A stretch of DNA of 64,000 bases from CAYNKA01 sp964397655 (GTDB lineage Bacteria; Spirochaetota; Spirochaetia; DTKZ01), in NCBI GenBank assembly GCA_964397655.1, contig CAYNKA010000011.1:62001-126000 (forward strand), read 5' to 3'. Numbering within the stretch: the first letter of the stretch is position 1; each line of letters begins with the position of its first letter. Positions 1 through 8,787 of this stretch are shown here, in pieces. The notes under the pieces were generated by a model. That model was not told where the DNA came from and did not search any database. It worked only from the letters and a program-made list of their open reading frames with translations. A program made the position numbers and the translations under genes.

Positions 1-102
1 GTAGAGCGGGCGCGAGTAGATGAAATCGAAGATGGGAACCGTGTCCGGTTCCCTCCCGGACATGGTCAGCAGCACGCGTTCTTTGGAAGACATTCTTTCC
101 AT
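1..102 (-). CDS. Uroporphyrinogen decarboxylase-family protein, N-terminus only
   Basis: Only the first 34 codons are in the window; the gene runs off its left edge. The start reads MERMSSKERV and continues with a Glu-Pro-Asp-x-Val-Pro segment, which resembles the beginning of URO-D/MtaA-type proteins (corrinoid methyltransferases and relatives). An AGGAG lies 9 bases upstream of the ATG at 102, which favours this start over the next Met at 93. It follows dctM by 15 bases and so is probably the last gene of the TRAP operon. The family call rests on a short stretch and is tentative. Confidence 0.5.
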   Translation of the reverse strand, partial: MERMSSKERVLLTMSGREPDTVPIFDFIYSRPLY

Positions 103-117
103 TTTTGGAGGCTCCTA

Positions 118-1405
118 TCATTTCATGAGTAGATTCGGGAGGAACATGACCAATCCCGGAGTGAACGATACGAAGAGCAGGACGATAATCAGGGCAAGGA
201 TGAAGGGCATGAGCTCCTTGATGATCTTCGTCGGAGAAATTTCAAGGACGGAGGATACGAGGAAGATGAGCGTCCCGAAGGGAGGCGTCACGCCGCCGAT
301 CGTGAGGTTCAGCACCATAACGATGCCGAAATGGACCGGGTCTACGCCGAGCGCCGTCGCCGCCTGGACGAGAAGGGGGGGTGAGGATGATGAGCGAGGC
401 GGTTCCTTCTATGAACATCCCGATGAACAGGAGGAAGAGGTTGATGATGAAAAGCAGGATGATGGGATTGCTCGTCAGGCCGATCAGGCACTCGCTGATC
501 AATTGGGGCAGCCTCTCCCAGCTCATGTAGTATCCGAAGGCGGAGGCCGCGCAGATGATGAGCATCACCCCGGCGGTCCCGAGCACGCTCTCCACCAGAA
601 TCTTCGGTATGTGCTCGATCTTGAGCTCCCGATACACGAAGAAGCCGACAAGGGCGGAATAAAAGACGGACATCGCGCCCGCCTCGGTGGGGGTGAACAT
701 GCCGAAGCGCAGCCCGAGGATGATGCCGAAGGGGAGGAAGAGGGCCCAGGAAGACCGGCGAACCTGGACGAGGATCTCCTTGAGGCTCGCTCTCTTCTGT
801 CTGATCGGCTCGTAACCGCGTTTTTTCGAAATGATGTGGACCGCGATCATGAGGGCAGCGCACATGAGGAGGCCCGGAAGGTATCCGGCGACGAACATCT
901 TACCGACCGAAACGTTCGCCAGGAAGGCGTAGATGATGAGCCCGATCCCCGGCGGGATGATCGGACTGATGACCGCCGACGCCGCGGTGATGGCTCCCGA
1001 GAAATCCAGCGGAAAGCCGCGCTTGACCATTTGCGGAACGAGAATCTTCGATTCCATGGCGGCGTCTGCGTTCGCGGAGCCCGATACGCCTCCCATGAGC
1101 GTGGACAGCACGACGTTCACCTGAGCGAGGCCTCCCCGTAGATGGCCGGACAGGACTTCGGCCATGTCCATGAGGCGCGATGATATGCCTGCGTCGTTCA
1201 TGACGGCTCCGGCGGTGATGAAGAAGGGGACCGCCAGCAGGGGAAACGATTCCGCCGATGCGATGAGTCTCTGGAAGATCATGTCCACCGGCATCTGTGT
1301 ATTGATGAAATTGAAATATACGAGGGTGGCCGTGAGCAGGCTGAAGGCCACGGGAATGTTCAGGCTGAACAGGATGAAGAGGACAACTATCGGTAGCAGG
1401 GCCAT
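118..1405 (-). pseudogene. dctM: TRAP transporter large permease DctM, frameshifted
   Basis: Large membrane subunit of a tripartite ATP-independent periplasmic transporter, which moves organic acids using an ion gradient. The first part (1405 to about 380) encodes a typical DctM start (MALLPIVVLF), many hydrophobic segments and a Gly-Ser-Ala-Asn-Ala-Asp-Ala motif. After Ile-Ile-Leu-Thr-Pro the frame is lost at a run of seven G on the plus strand (375-381). The rest of the protein, ending Phe-Leu-Pro-Asn-Leu-Leu-Met-Lys, continues in another frame to the stop at 118-120. Removing one base of the run restores a full-length protein of about 428 residues. This may be a sequencing error, a recent mutation or slippage. 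The start overlaps the dctQ stop by one base. Confidence 0.85.
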
Positions 1406-1881
1406 CAGATCCTCCTTCCAAGCTCGGAACGGCTCGAGAGCAGCTGCCGGATCGAGTGATGGATCATGAACGCGAAGCCGACGCAGGCGGATCCGTCCAC
1501 GAAGGTGTAAGGTAAGAGCAGAACGGCGGTGGGCTTGTCCCACGCGGAGGCGGCGAAAACGACGCTGAGGTAGAACAGGTAGCAATTCAGGAGGACGAGA
1601 AAAACGCCGATGCCTTTCTCCAGCTTCGCACGCAACTGTTTCGGCATGAGGTTGACTACGACGTCGATACCGATGTGCATCTTGCGCTTGTAGCATGCCG
1701 CGGCCCCCACGAAAACCACCCAGGAGAAAGCGATAGTGGCGATCTCCTCGGCCCAATTGAACGAGAGCGAGAAGAAGTACCGGAAGACGACGTTGACCGT
1801 GACGATGGTGACCGTCACCGCGAGGGCGGTACCGCTTATTATCTCTTCGAAGTTTTTCATGACGAGGAATTTCCGGCGCAT
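1405..1881 (-). CDS. dctQ: TRAP transporter small permease DctQ
   Basis: Small four-helix membrane subunit that joins DctM in a TRAP transporter. It has 158 residues and four hydrophobic segments, with the family's Asn-Trp-Ala-Glu-Glu motif after the first helix pair and a basic Tyr-Lys-Arg-Lys-Met-His loop. An AAGGAG seven bases upstream supports the start at 1881. It lies between the binding protein and DctM, and its stop shares one base with the dctM start, so the two are probably translationally coupled. Confidence 0.92.
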   Translation of the reverse strand: MRRKFLVMKNFEEIISGTALAVTVTIVTVNVVFRYFFSLSFNWAEEIATIAFSWVVFVGAAACYKRKMHIGIDVVVNLMPKQLRAKLEKGIGVFLVLLNCYLFYLSVVFAASAWDKPTAVLLLPYTFVDGSACVGFAFMIHHSIRQLLSSRSELGRRI

Positions 1882-1959
1882 CGCTGGCTCCTTTTCACGG
1901 GCGGCGTCGGGAAACGACGCCGCCCGATGTCCGTACTCGGAGAAAGATCCGAATGACGG

Positions 1960-2949
1960 TTATTTCAGTTCGGCCTTGACCCGATCGAAGAGTCCGGGAG
2001 TCCAGGCGGGGAATTGGGTGTACACGACCTGGCAGGCCGTCGCGAACGCATCTGCATCGACGTCGTTGAACGCCACCCCCTGATCCTCGAGCTTCTTCCT
2101 CCAGGCGGATTCGCTTTCAGCAACGCGTTTCGTCGCCTCGTCGCCGCCCCAGACCACTTCCTCGGTGAGGATCTTCTGCTGTTCGGACGACATCGATTCG
2201 AAGTACTTCTGCGACATCTCGAGGCCGACGATGGCCTTGAAATGGCCGGTGAGGGAGATCTTCTTCTTCGCCTCGTAGAGCTTGGAACCGTACAGGGTGG
2301 AGAGAGGCGCTTCGGCCGCGTCGACCACGCCTTGGGAGAGACCGCTGTAGACCTCGCTCCATTGCAGGGTTGTCGGGGATCCTCCCATGGCCTTGATGGT
2401 TTCTATCCAGATCTTGTTCGGCGGGACCCTGACCTTCATTCCCTTCATGTCCGCAGGAGTCTTCACTGCCTTGTCGGAGATCAAATGGCGGGAGCCGAAG
2501 TACCAATCCATCGCCAAGATCTTGATGCCTTTTTCCGCCGACTGTTTGACCATGTCCTGGTGCCATTTCGACGCCGCGAGCTTCTTGATGCCCGTGTGGT
2601 CCTTGTAGAGGAAGGGACCGTTCATGATGCCGTAATCCGGTACGTAGTCTGAAATGTATCCGGGATCGGCGATGGCGATGATGTTCGCCCCGCGTCTGAT
2701 CTGTTCCAGATTGTCCTTGTTGTTCCCGAGTTCAGAATTCGGGTAAACCTGGACTTTTATGGAACCCTTTGATCGATCGACGATCTTCTTTCCCATCTCG
2801 ACGAGGACCTGATGGATCGGTTCATTGGTGGGAAGCACGTGCGCGATCTTCAATTCCACGTTTTTTTGAGCCGGGACCTCTTTCTGGCCGCCGGCGAAGA
2901 GTATCGCGGGGACAGCGAGGGATAGAGCCAATACGAGAGCCTTTTTCAT
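1960..2949 (-). CDS. dctP: TRAP transporter substrate-binding protein, DctP family
   Basis: Periplasmic binding protein of 329 residues that delivers a substrate, usually a carboxylate, to the DctQM membrane pair. It begins with a signal peptide ending in Phe-Ala-Gly-Gly-Gln-Lys-Glu, the N-terminal pattern repeated by other binding proteins in this window. The DctP fold is recognisable from the segment with Arg-Val-Pro-Pro-Asn (the position of the family's substrate-contacting Arg) and from the later Trp-Ser-Glu-Val-Tyr segment. The ligand cannot be told from sequence. It is the first gene of the operon, with a GGAGG ribosome site and a promoter just upstream. Confidence 0.92.
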   Translation of the reverse strand: MKKALVLALSLAVPAILFAGGQKEVPAQKNVELKIAHVLPTNEPIHQVLVEMGKKIVDRSKGSIKVQVYPNSELGNNKDNLEQIRRGANIIAIADPGYISDYVPDYGIMNGPFLYKDHTGIKKLAASKWHQDMVKQSAEKGIKILAMDWYFGSRHLISDKAVKTPADMKGMKVRVPPNKIWIETIKAMGGSPTTLQWSEVYSGLSQGVVDAAEAPLSTLYGSKLYEAKKKISLTGHFKAIVGLEMSQKYFESMSSEQQKILTEEVVWGGDEATKRVAESESAWRKKLEDQGVAFNDVDADAFATACQVVYTQFPAWTPGLFDRVKAELK

Positions 2950-2973
2950 GAATTACCTCCATAGGTGAAAAAT

Positions 2974-3001
2974 ATTTTAGCATATAAAATGATGAGGTCA
3001 A
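2974..3001 (-). promoter_or_regulatory. Sigma-70-type promoter of the TRAP operon
   Basis: On the minus strand TTGACC (2996-3001) and TAAAAT (2974-2979) are separated by 16 bases, about 25 bases before the dctP start. The surrounding sequence is very AT-rich against a GC-rich background. The neighbouring IclR protein is the obvious candidate regulator, but no clear palindrome was identified. Confidence 0.6.
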
Positions 3002-3095
3002 GTTTTTTTTAGAAATATCGAAAAATTACCAAAGAGAGTCCGTGTCGAAGGAGAGGATGGGGGAATTGACAGATGAGGTCCGATTTTGCCGGGGT

Positions 3096-3866
3096 TCAGG
3101 TCCCCAGCGCCTCGCGTATTCGTTCCCTCGTCGCGAGGAGCTTCTCCTTGATGAGGTCGATCCGCAGCGGAGGATCGAAGGAGGACTGGAATACGGGGAT
3201 TACGATGGCAGCGTAACGGAAACGGGGTATCGGTACGACCGTCGCGATGTCCGTGATGTTCGAATGCATGTCGCTCGACATGTGGATGCACTCGGCCCCG
3301 ACGTAGCCTTCTATCTGTTTAAGAATGCTTCGCCTGCCCTCCTCCGACATGGACAGGTAATTCGCGTCCCGGCTGAGGACCGCTTCGCGTTCGGCGGCGT
3401 CGAACCGGGAGAGGATGATCTTGCCGGAGGTGCCGCGCGTAGCCGGCGTCCGGAATCCGGCCTTGACGTGAACGTGGATTATGTCGATGCCCTCCTGCTC
3501 GTAGAGCACGACGAGGTCGCCTCCCTCGAGGACCGATACATGGCAGGAAAAACTGATTTCCTTGGCCAGTTCCGCCAGGGGCAGGACGCAGGCGTCCACG
3601 AGTCTCTTGATGGGCGGGGTGTTGTTCGTGAGTTCGAAGAATTTGAGCGAGAGCGAATAAGCGTTGACCGTGGGATCCTTGATGAGATAGTTCCGCTTCA
3701 CCAGGCAGTTGACGACGCGGAAGACCTCGCTCGGAGTCTTGTCCAGTTCCTTGGCGATTGTCGAAAGGGGAAGGGGAGTCGACGAGGTGGAGAGATATTC
3801 GAGAACGTCCAGGGCCTTGTCCAGGGCGGGTACGTTGTAGCGGTCTTCTTTTTTCCTTTCCTTCAT
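3096..3866 (-). CDS. IclR-family transcriptional regulator
   Basis: DNA-binding regulator of 256 residues. Residues 10-75 form the winged helix-turn-helix typical of IclR (Ala-Leu-Asp-Lys-Ala-Leu-Asp-Val-Leu, then Thr-Pro-Ser-Glu-Val-Phe-Arg). The rest is the effector-binding domain, with Arg-Gly-Thr-Ser-Gly-Lys in the usual position. It lies on the same strand immediately upstream of the TRAP operon. IclR proteins often respond to a small carboxylate or aromatic compound, so it probably senses the substrate taken up by DctPQM or a metabolite of it (inference). Confidence 0.9.
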   Translation of the reverse strand: MKERKKEDRYNVPALDKALDVLEYLSTSSTPLPLSTIAKELDKTPSEVFRVVNCLVKRNYLIKDPTVNAYSLSLKFFELTNNTPPIKRLVDACVLPLAELAKEISFSCHVSVLEGGDLVVLYEQEGIDIIHVHVKAGFRTPATRGTSGKIILSRFDAAEREAVLSRDANYLSMSEEGRRSILKQIEGYVGAECIHMSSDMHSNITDIATVVPIPRFRYAAIVIPVFQSSFDPPLRIDLIKEKLLATRERIREALGT

Positions 3867-4010
3867 TCTGGTGTATCCTCGGTCTCACAGTATCGCAGGA
3901 GTCCCGGCCGGTTCGCAACAGCTGAAGGAGCGGTAATCGCGGTTTTTTTCGGAAAACCGGTGGAATCCGCAGCGAAAAGAGCCGTATTATTCCGAGATGT
4001 GAGGTTCGGT

Positions 4011-4039
4011 TTGACAACTCGATCGCCCCCATATACAAT
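4011..4039 (+). promoter_or_regulatory. Sigma-70 promoter of the sensor operon
   Basis: A perfect TTGACA (4011-4016) is followed after 17 bases by TACAAT (4034-4039). Transcription should begin around 4045-4047. The first possible start codon is at 4049, so the message would be leaderless unless translation begins at the downstream ATG at 4073. Confidence 0.75.
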
Positions 4040-4048
4040 TTTCGAGCC

Positions 4049-4897
4049 ATGTACCCGCGGTTCGGAATTCCGATGGTCCTCTTCGCCGGCCTTCTCCTCT
4101 TGGCAGTCGAAGCGTCCTCCGTTCCCCTCAGGATCGGGGTCCCGGCGGTCGAAGGAGGCCTCGCAGCCGCCCGGACGTGGAACGCAGTCTGCTCCCACCT
4201 CGCCGGAAACGGAGGCCCGGATGTCCGTTACCAGGTCTTCGAAGACCATGCGGGCCTGCTCCGCAGTCTGAAAGAGCGTTTCGTCGACGTCGTCCTTCTC
4301 GATCCCGCGTGGTTCCTGTGGAGGCGGGACGCGCTTGCGCTCCTCGCGGAGGTGCGGTTCGCGGGTACGGAGGAACGCTCGGTCCTCATCGCCCGGAAGA
4401 ATTCCATCGTGTACCGGATCGAGGATTTCTCGGGAGCTTCGTTCGCGTTCGCGCGGCCCGGCGCGACCTCGGCGGGCTATTTCGTCCCCCTGGCGATGCT
4501 CGCCTCCTCGGGCGTGAGGCTCGCGAACCTGAGGAAGGCGGTGAACGCCGAAACCTCGGAGGGCGTGCTCAAAGGCGTCGCGTACGGGGGGCTCGACGGC
4601 GGAGCTGTGCCGGGGAGGCACCTCGAAAAGGGCGGGAACATCCTTTCGGATTTCGTCCGGATCGTCGCCGAGTCCAAGCCCCTGCCCTTTCCCCTCCTCG
4701 CCCGCCGCCGGGAGGACGACGGGGAAAAGTATCGCGGCCTCGAGGAAGCCCTCCTCGCCATGAAGCAGGGGCAGGCCGGAAGGGAGGCCCTCGTTTCGGC
4801 GGGGATCGAGGAGTTCCGCACGCCGGAACCGGGGGTCTTCGGAGACCTCGCCTCGTATCTCGCCGTTTTCGAGTCGTTCTATGGCGCTCCGAAATAA
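4049..4897 (+). CDS. PhnD-like periplasmic binding protein, probable sensory partner of the kinase
   Basis: Secreted protein of 282 residues with a signal peptide and a PhnD/type-2 periplasmic binding fold. Features are Arg-Ile-Gly-Val-Pro at the mature start, a Val-Asp-Val-Val-Leu-Leu-Asp-Pro-Ala segment, and an Ala-Arg-Pro-Gly-Ala-Thr-Ser-Ala-Gly-Tyr segment where PhnD proteins bind phosphonate or phosphate groups. No permease or ATPase accompanies it. Instead it overlaps the following histidine kinase gene by 17 bases, which resembles the PgtC-PgtB-PgtA arrangement for phosphoglycerate sensing. I infer that it presents a phosphorylated ligand to the kinase. The start could also be Met-9 (4073), because the first ATG sits almost at the predicted transcription start. 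Confidence 0.75.
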   Translation: MYPRFGIPMVLFAGLLLLAVEASSVPLRIGVPAVEGGLAAARTWNAVCSHLAGNGGPDVRYQVFEDHAGLLRSLKERFVDVVLLDPAWFLWRRDALALLAEVRFAGTEERSVLIARKNSIVYRIEDFSGASFAFARPGATSAGYFVPLAMLASSGVRLANLRKAVNAETSEGVLKGVAYGGLDGGAVPGRHLEKGGNILSDFVRIVAESKPLPFPLLARRREDDGEKYRGLEEALLAMKQGQAGREALVSAGIEEFRTPEPGVFGDLASYLAVFESFYGAPK

Positions 4898-6248
4898 ATT
4901 CATCCTGTTCTTCCTGGTGCTCCTCTTCCTGCTCGGCCTCCAATGGGCGCTCTTCGTGGAGCACGAGCGGAGCCTTCTCATCGAGGAGACCGTCGAACGC
5001 GCGGGAGTGCTCGTCAGGACCCTCGCGCAGCTCGCCAGGGAGCCGCTCGCGGGATCGCAGTATTCGAGGCTCGAGGACCACCTCGAATCCGTCAAGCTCG
5101 AGAAGGACGTCGAGTACGCGAGAATCGTGAGCCGGGGGTTCCGCGTCCTCGCGGACACGCGCAAGAGCGAGGAGGGCTGGATCTACTCCGGCGAGATTTC
5201 GAAGGAGTTCGCCTCGGAATTCTCCGGAGGGCTCATCCTCGTGCGGGCTCCGATCGAGATCCTGGGCGAAATTGAAGGCATGGCGGAAATCGCCTTCTCC
5301 CTGTCGTCCATGAGGGAAAAGATCAGCAGGAACCGAGTCATCTTCGCGGAAATACTGGTCTTCCAGGTCCTCACGGGCGCCGCCTTCTATCTCCTCATGA
5401 ATTACCAGGTCCTCCGTCCCCTCAGATATCTCAGCGAGAAGGTGACCTCCGTCCCTCCCGAGGAGGATCGGCACGAGATCGGAGTGCCGAAATTCGCTTC
5501 GGTCGAGATCAGGCGCGTGATCGGTTCGGTGAACGGGATGAGGGAACGGCTCGTCGCCTACCAGAAGGATGCGGTCTCCAAGGCCAGGTTCGCGACCATG
5601 GGCAAGATCGCCGCGAACATGGCCCACGAGATCCGAAACCCGCTCGAGGCCATCTCGGGGGCGGTCGAGCTCCTCGATCCCGCCGCTCCGGCCGGTTCGG
5701 AGGCTTCGGAGTATCTCACGGTCATCCGCGAGGAAATCCGGAACCTGAACGAATACCTCGGCGAATTCCTCGAATTCGCGAGGCCTGCCCCCTTCAATCC
5801 CGAACCCCTCGACCTCCGCCTCCTGCTCCAGGAAACCCTGCTCCTCGTGAACCCCGTGGCGCGGAAGCGGGGCATCGCGCTCTCCCTGGACCGGGAGGGG
5901 GAACCGCTCCTCTGCAGGGTTGACGGGAATCAGACGAAACGGGTATTCCTGAACCTGATACTCAACGGCATCGAAGCCTGCGGAACGGGCGGCCGAGTGG
6001 AGATCCGCGCGGCGCGTGAAGGAGCCTTCGGGGTCGTCCGGGTCCTCGACGACGGCCGGGGCATTCCGCGGGAAATCCTCGACCGGCTCTTCGAGCCCTA
6101 TCTTACCACGAAGTCGAAGGGCACGGGCCTGGGGCTCGCGTTGTCGAGGCGCGTGGTGGAGCAGCACGGAGGGACGATTTCCATAGCGGGAAGGACCGCC
6201 GGAGGGACGGAGGCGACGGTGAAGTTCCCCCTGGAAAAGGAGCGGTAA
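4881..6248 (+). CDS. Membrane sensor histidine kinase (NtrB/PgtB type)
   Basis: Sensor kinase of 455 residues. A transmembrane helix (about 7-25) is followed by an extracytoplasmic region and a second helix (about 153-175). A dimerisation and phosphoacceptor domain follows, with His249 in Ala-His-Glu-Ile-Arg-Asn-Pro. The ATPase domain has an intact N box (Leu-Ile-Leu-Asn-Gly-Ile-Glu-Ala), Asp-Asp-Gly-Arg-Gly and Gly-Thr-Gly-Leu-Gly-Leu. The type usually pairs with sigma-54 activators, and such a regulator follows one base later. The upstream binding protein probably supplies its signal. Confidence 0.92.
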   Translation: MALRNKFILFFLVLLFLLGLQWALFVEHERSLLIEETVERAGVLVRTLAQLAREPLAGSQYSRLEDHLESVKLEKDVEYARIVSRGFRVLADTRKSEEGWIYSGEISKEFASEFSGGLILVRAPIEILGEIEGMAEIAFSLSSMREKISRNRVIFAEILVFQVLTGAAFYLLMNYQVLRPLRYLSEKVTSVPPEEDRHEIGVPKFASVEIRRVIGSVNGMRERLVAYQKDAVSKARFATMGKIAANMAHEIRNPLEAISGAVELLDPAAPAGSEASEYLTVIREEIRNLNEYLGEFLEFARPAPFNPEPLDLRLLLQETLLLVNPVARKRGIALSLDREGEPLLCRVDGNQTKRVFLNLILNGIEACGTGGRVEIRAAREGAFGVVRVLDDGRGIPREILDRLFEPYLTTKSKGTGLGLALSRRVVEQHGGTISIAGRTAGGTEATVKFPLEKER

Positions 6249-6249
6249 G

Positions 6250-7560
6250 ATGTCCTTGATTCTTCTCATCGACGATAAGCCGAACATCCTGAAGGTAATG
6301 GGAGCGGTCCTCAGGAAGGAAGGCTGGGAGATCGAAACCGCATCCGACGGAAGGGAGGGGCTCGCGAAGGCGGTCGGAAGCAGGCCGGACGTCGTGGTCT
6401 CGGACATCCAGATGGAGGGTCTCTCCGGCGTCGAGCTCTTTCACGCGCTTTCCTCGCGGGGGGTCGAGATTCCCTTCATCTTCATAACCGCCTACGCCTC
6501 GGTTCCCGAGGCCGTCAACACGATCCGGGACGGAGCGGTTGACTACCTCACCAAGCCGGTGGATTACGGGGTGCTGAAGACTCTCATCAAGAAGATCCTT
6601 TCGGCGGCCAGGGACAAGAGCAGGGCGGAAACGTCCGAGGAGCGCTTCCTCGTAGGCTCGGGGAAGGCCATGAACGCCCTGTACCGGAGGGTCGAAGCGG
6701 TGGCGGATTCCTCCGCTACGGTCCTCGTCCAGGGGGAGAACGGGACGGGCAAGGAACTCGTGGCCAGGGCGATCCACCGGATGGGAAAATTCCGGACCGG
6801 GCCCTTCGTTCCGGTCAATTGCGCCGCCTTCAACGTGAACCTCCTGGAGTCCGAGCTGTTCGGATACGAGGCGGGAGCCTTCACCGGAGCCGACCGGAGA
6901 AAGACGGGTTTCCTCGAGGTCGCGGCCGGAGGCACCCTCTTCCTCGACGAGATATCCGAGATCTCGGCGGATCTCCAGGTGAAGCTCCTCCGGGTGCTCC
7001 AGGAGAAGGCCTTCACCCGCGTCGGGGGGACGGAGCTCGTGCGCGCCGATTTCCGGCTCGTCGCCGCGACCAACCGGGACATCGAGTCCATGCTCGAAAG
7101 CGGGAAATTCCGCCGGGACCTCTACTACCGGCTCAACGTGGTGCCGATCCTGGTCCCCGCGCTCCGCGAACGGTTCGAGGACCTCGCCGAACTCGTCGGT
7201 CATTTCGCGGAACGGGTCTGTCGGAAAGAGGGTCTCGAACGCCCGGAGATTTCGCCGGAATTCCTCGAACTCCTCGAGGTGCACTCCTGGCCCGGCAACG
7301 TGCGGGAACTCGAGAATCTCGTCGAGCGGATCATCGTCCTGTACCGACCCGCCCGGCTCGAACCGGAGCTGCTCGTCGCGGAGGTCCCCGGACTCTTCAG
7401 GCCCAGGGAGGACGACGAGAGGAAAGCCATCGTGGAGGCCCTCAGGCTCTGCAGGGGGAACAAGACCGAGGCCGCCAAGATACTCGACATGCCCCGAAGG
7501 ACCCTTTACCACAAGATCGAGAAGCTCGCCGTCGCCGAGGACGAATACGGCCGAGGCTGA
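6250..7560 (+). CDS. Sigma-54-dependent response regulator, NtrC family
   Basis: Transcription activator of 436 residues. The receiver domain has Asp52 as phosphoacceptor and the acidic pair Asp8-Asp9. The AAA+ domain contains Gly-Glu-Asn-Gly-Thr-Gly-Lys-Glu (Walker A), Gly-Ala-Phe-Thr-Gly-Ala (the sigma-54 contact loop) and Leu-Phe-Leu-Asp-Glu (Walker B). The C-terminus is a Fis-type helix-turn-helix (Thr-Glu-Ala-Ala-Lys-Ile-Leu then Arg-Arg-Thr-Leu-Tyr). It is cotranscribed with the kinase. The next gene downstream has paired dyads and a consensus -24/-12 promoter, which it very probably controls. Confidence 0.95.
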   Translation: MSLILLIDDKPNILKVMGAVLRKEGWEIETASDGREGLAKAVGSRPDVVVSDIQMEGLSGVELFHALSSRGVEIPFIFITAYASVPEAVNTIRDGAVDYLTKPVDYGVLKTLIKKILSAARDKSRAETSEERFLVGSGKAMNALYRRVEAVADSSATVLVQGENGTGKELVARAIHRMGKFRTGPFVPVNCAAFNVNLLESELFGYEAGAFTGADRRKTGFLEVAAGGTLFLDEISEISADLQVKLLRVLQEKAFTRVGGTELVRADFRLVAATNRDIESMLESGKFRRDLYYRLNVVPILVPALRERFEDLAELVGHFAERVCRKEGLERPEISPEFLELLEVHSWPGNVRELENLVERIIVLYRPARLEPELLVAEVPGLFRPREDDERKAIVEALRLCRGNKTEAAKILDMPRRTLYHKIEKLAVAEDEYGRG

Positions 7561-7596
7561 GCGGAGTCGGCCTCCCCGAGAACGGGCCCGTCCCTC

Positions 7597-7649
7597 GTGT
7601 GCAAGACCGCCCGTTTTGCACGGATATTTGCACGGAAGTGTGCACAAAT
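7597..7649 (+). promoter_or_regulatory. Probable upstream activator sites for the NtrC-type regulator
   Basis: Two dyads built from the half-site TTGCAC/GTGCAA. The first pairs GTGCAA at 7599-7604 with TTGCAC at 7616-7621. The second runs from ATTTGCAC at 7626-7633 to GTGTGCACAAAT ending at 7649. They lie 40-90 bases upstream of the -24 element, as expected for enhancer-type activator sites. The assignment is inferred from position and symmetry. Confidence 0.65.
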
Positions 7650-7686
7650 CCTCGATTCACCGCGTCTAATTCCTTGAAAATCGACC

Positions 7687-7702
7687 TGGCATGTTAATTG
7701 CA
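7687..7702 (+). promoter_or_regulatory. Sigma-54 (-24/-12) promoter of the ABC importer
   Basis: TGGCATG, four bases, then TTGCA: a match to the RpoN consensus TGGCACG-N4-TTGCA with one transition. It lies about 47 bases before the start of the binding-protein gene. The sigma-54 activator gene ends only 127 bases upstream. Confidence 0.88.
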
Positions 7703-7748
7703 TAATCAATGACGAACAACTTTCCAAAGAAGTGAGGAGGTACGATAC

Positions 7749-8774
7749 ATGAAACGTTTCGCTATCGGCACGGTTCTCGTTCTGCTCGCCCTCTGCGTGA
7801 TCGGAAACCTTTCCGCCGGCGGCTCCAAGGAGCAGGCCGAGAAGAAGGTCGTCGTCTATTCCAGCGTGGATGAGGCGAACGCGAAGAAGATCCTCGACGC
7901 CTTCACCGCCGACACCGGCATCAAGGTCGCCTTCGTGTTCCTTTCGTCCGGTCCGGCCTATTCCAGGATCAAGGCCGAGATCAACAATCCCCAGGCCGAC
8001 GTGTGGATGGGCGCCCCGAGCGAAAACCACATCGTCGCCAAGAAGGACGGGCTGTCCGTGCCTTACAAGGGGCCGGGCTACGAGTCCTTGAAGCCGGCTT
8101 TCAGGGACCCGGACGGCAACTGGATCAGCTTCTACATGAACCCCATGGCCTTGGCAGTCAACACCGACATCCTGAAACGGCTTAACGCCCCGAAGCCGGC
8201 ATCCTGGGAAGACCTGCTCAATCCGGTCTACAAGGGCCAGATCCAGATGCCGACCCCGCAGGCCTCCGGGACCGCCTACAACGTCGTGGCGAGTCTCGTG
8301 ACCATCGCGGGCGAGGAAAAGGCCTTCGCCTACATGAAGCGGCTCAACCCGAGCATCCAGACCTACACCTCCTCGGGGACCGGCCCGTCGAAGGGAGTCT
8401 CCGTGGGCCAGTGCGCAATCGGCATCCAGTTCACCCCCGCGTTCTTCGAATTCATCGACCAGGGCTATCCCCTCGAAGTCATCTACCCGAAGGAAGGCGT
8501 CTGGTTCGAGGCCCCGGCGGTCTCCATCCTGAAGGGCGCCAAGAACCTGGAATCGGCCAAGGCCCTCGTGGACTGGCTGGTATCCAAGAAGGGACAGGAC
8601 ACCCTCACCGACGCGAAGACCTTCTTCTACCCGGTCATACCGGGCGCGAAGCTCGGAAAAGGCATGCCCGCCTTCGAGAGCCTGAAGACCGTCGAAGTCG
8701 ACGTCAAATGGGCCGGAGACAACAAGAAACGGCTCGTCGAGCGCTGGGTGAACGAGGTTCTTCCCGCGAAATAA
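7749..8774 (+). CDS. ABC transporter substrate-binding protein, AfuA/FbpA family
   Basis: Periplasmic binding protein of 341 residues. A signal peptide ends in Leu-Ser-Ala-Gly-Gly-Ser-Lys-Glu. The fold is that of the ferric-iron/AfuA group: Val-Val-Tyr-Ser-Ser-Val-Asp near the mature start, Ala-Asp-Val-Trp-Met-Gly-Ala, and Pro-Gln-Ala-Ser-Gly-Thr-Ala-Tyr. Members bind Fe3+ or, as shown for AfuA, hexose and heptose phosphates. The ligands of iron binders (paired Tyr) are not obvious. With the PhnD-like sensor and a phosphosugar isomerase nearby, a phosphorylated sugar is the more likely substrate (inference). The ribosome site is GAGGAGG eight bases upstream. Confidence 0.85.
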   Translation: MKRFAIGTVLVLLALCVIGNLSAGGSKEQAEKKVVVYSSVDEANAKKILDAFTADTGIKVAFVFLSSGPAYSRIKAEINNPQADVWMGAPSENHIVAKKDGLSVPYKGPGYESLKPAFRDPDGNWISFYMNPMALAVNTDILKRLNAPKPASWEDLLNPVYKGQIQMPTPQASGTAYNVVASLVTIAGEEKAFAYMKRLNPSIQTYTSSGTGPSKGVSVGQCAIGIQFTPAFFEFIDQGYPLEVIYPKEGVWFEAPAVSILKGAKNLESAKALVDWLVSKKGQDTLTDAKTFFYPVIPGAKLGKGMPAFESLKTVEVDVKWAGDNKKRLVERWVNEVLPAK

Positions 8775-8787
8775 TCGTGAATTCCGA

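Noticed and set aside
20..1141. Plus-strand open frame over dctM
   Set aside because: Antisense to a recognisable permease; it exists only because GC-rich third positions avoid stops.
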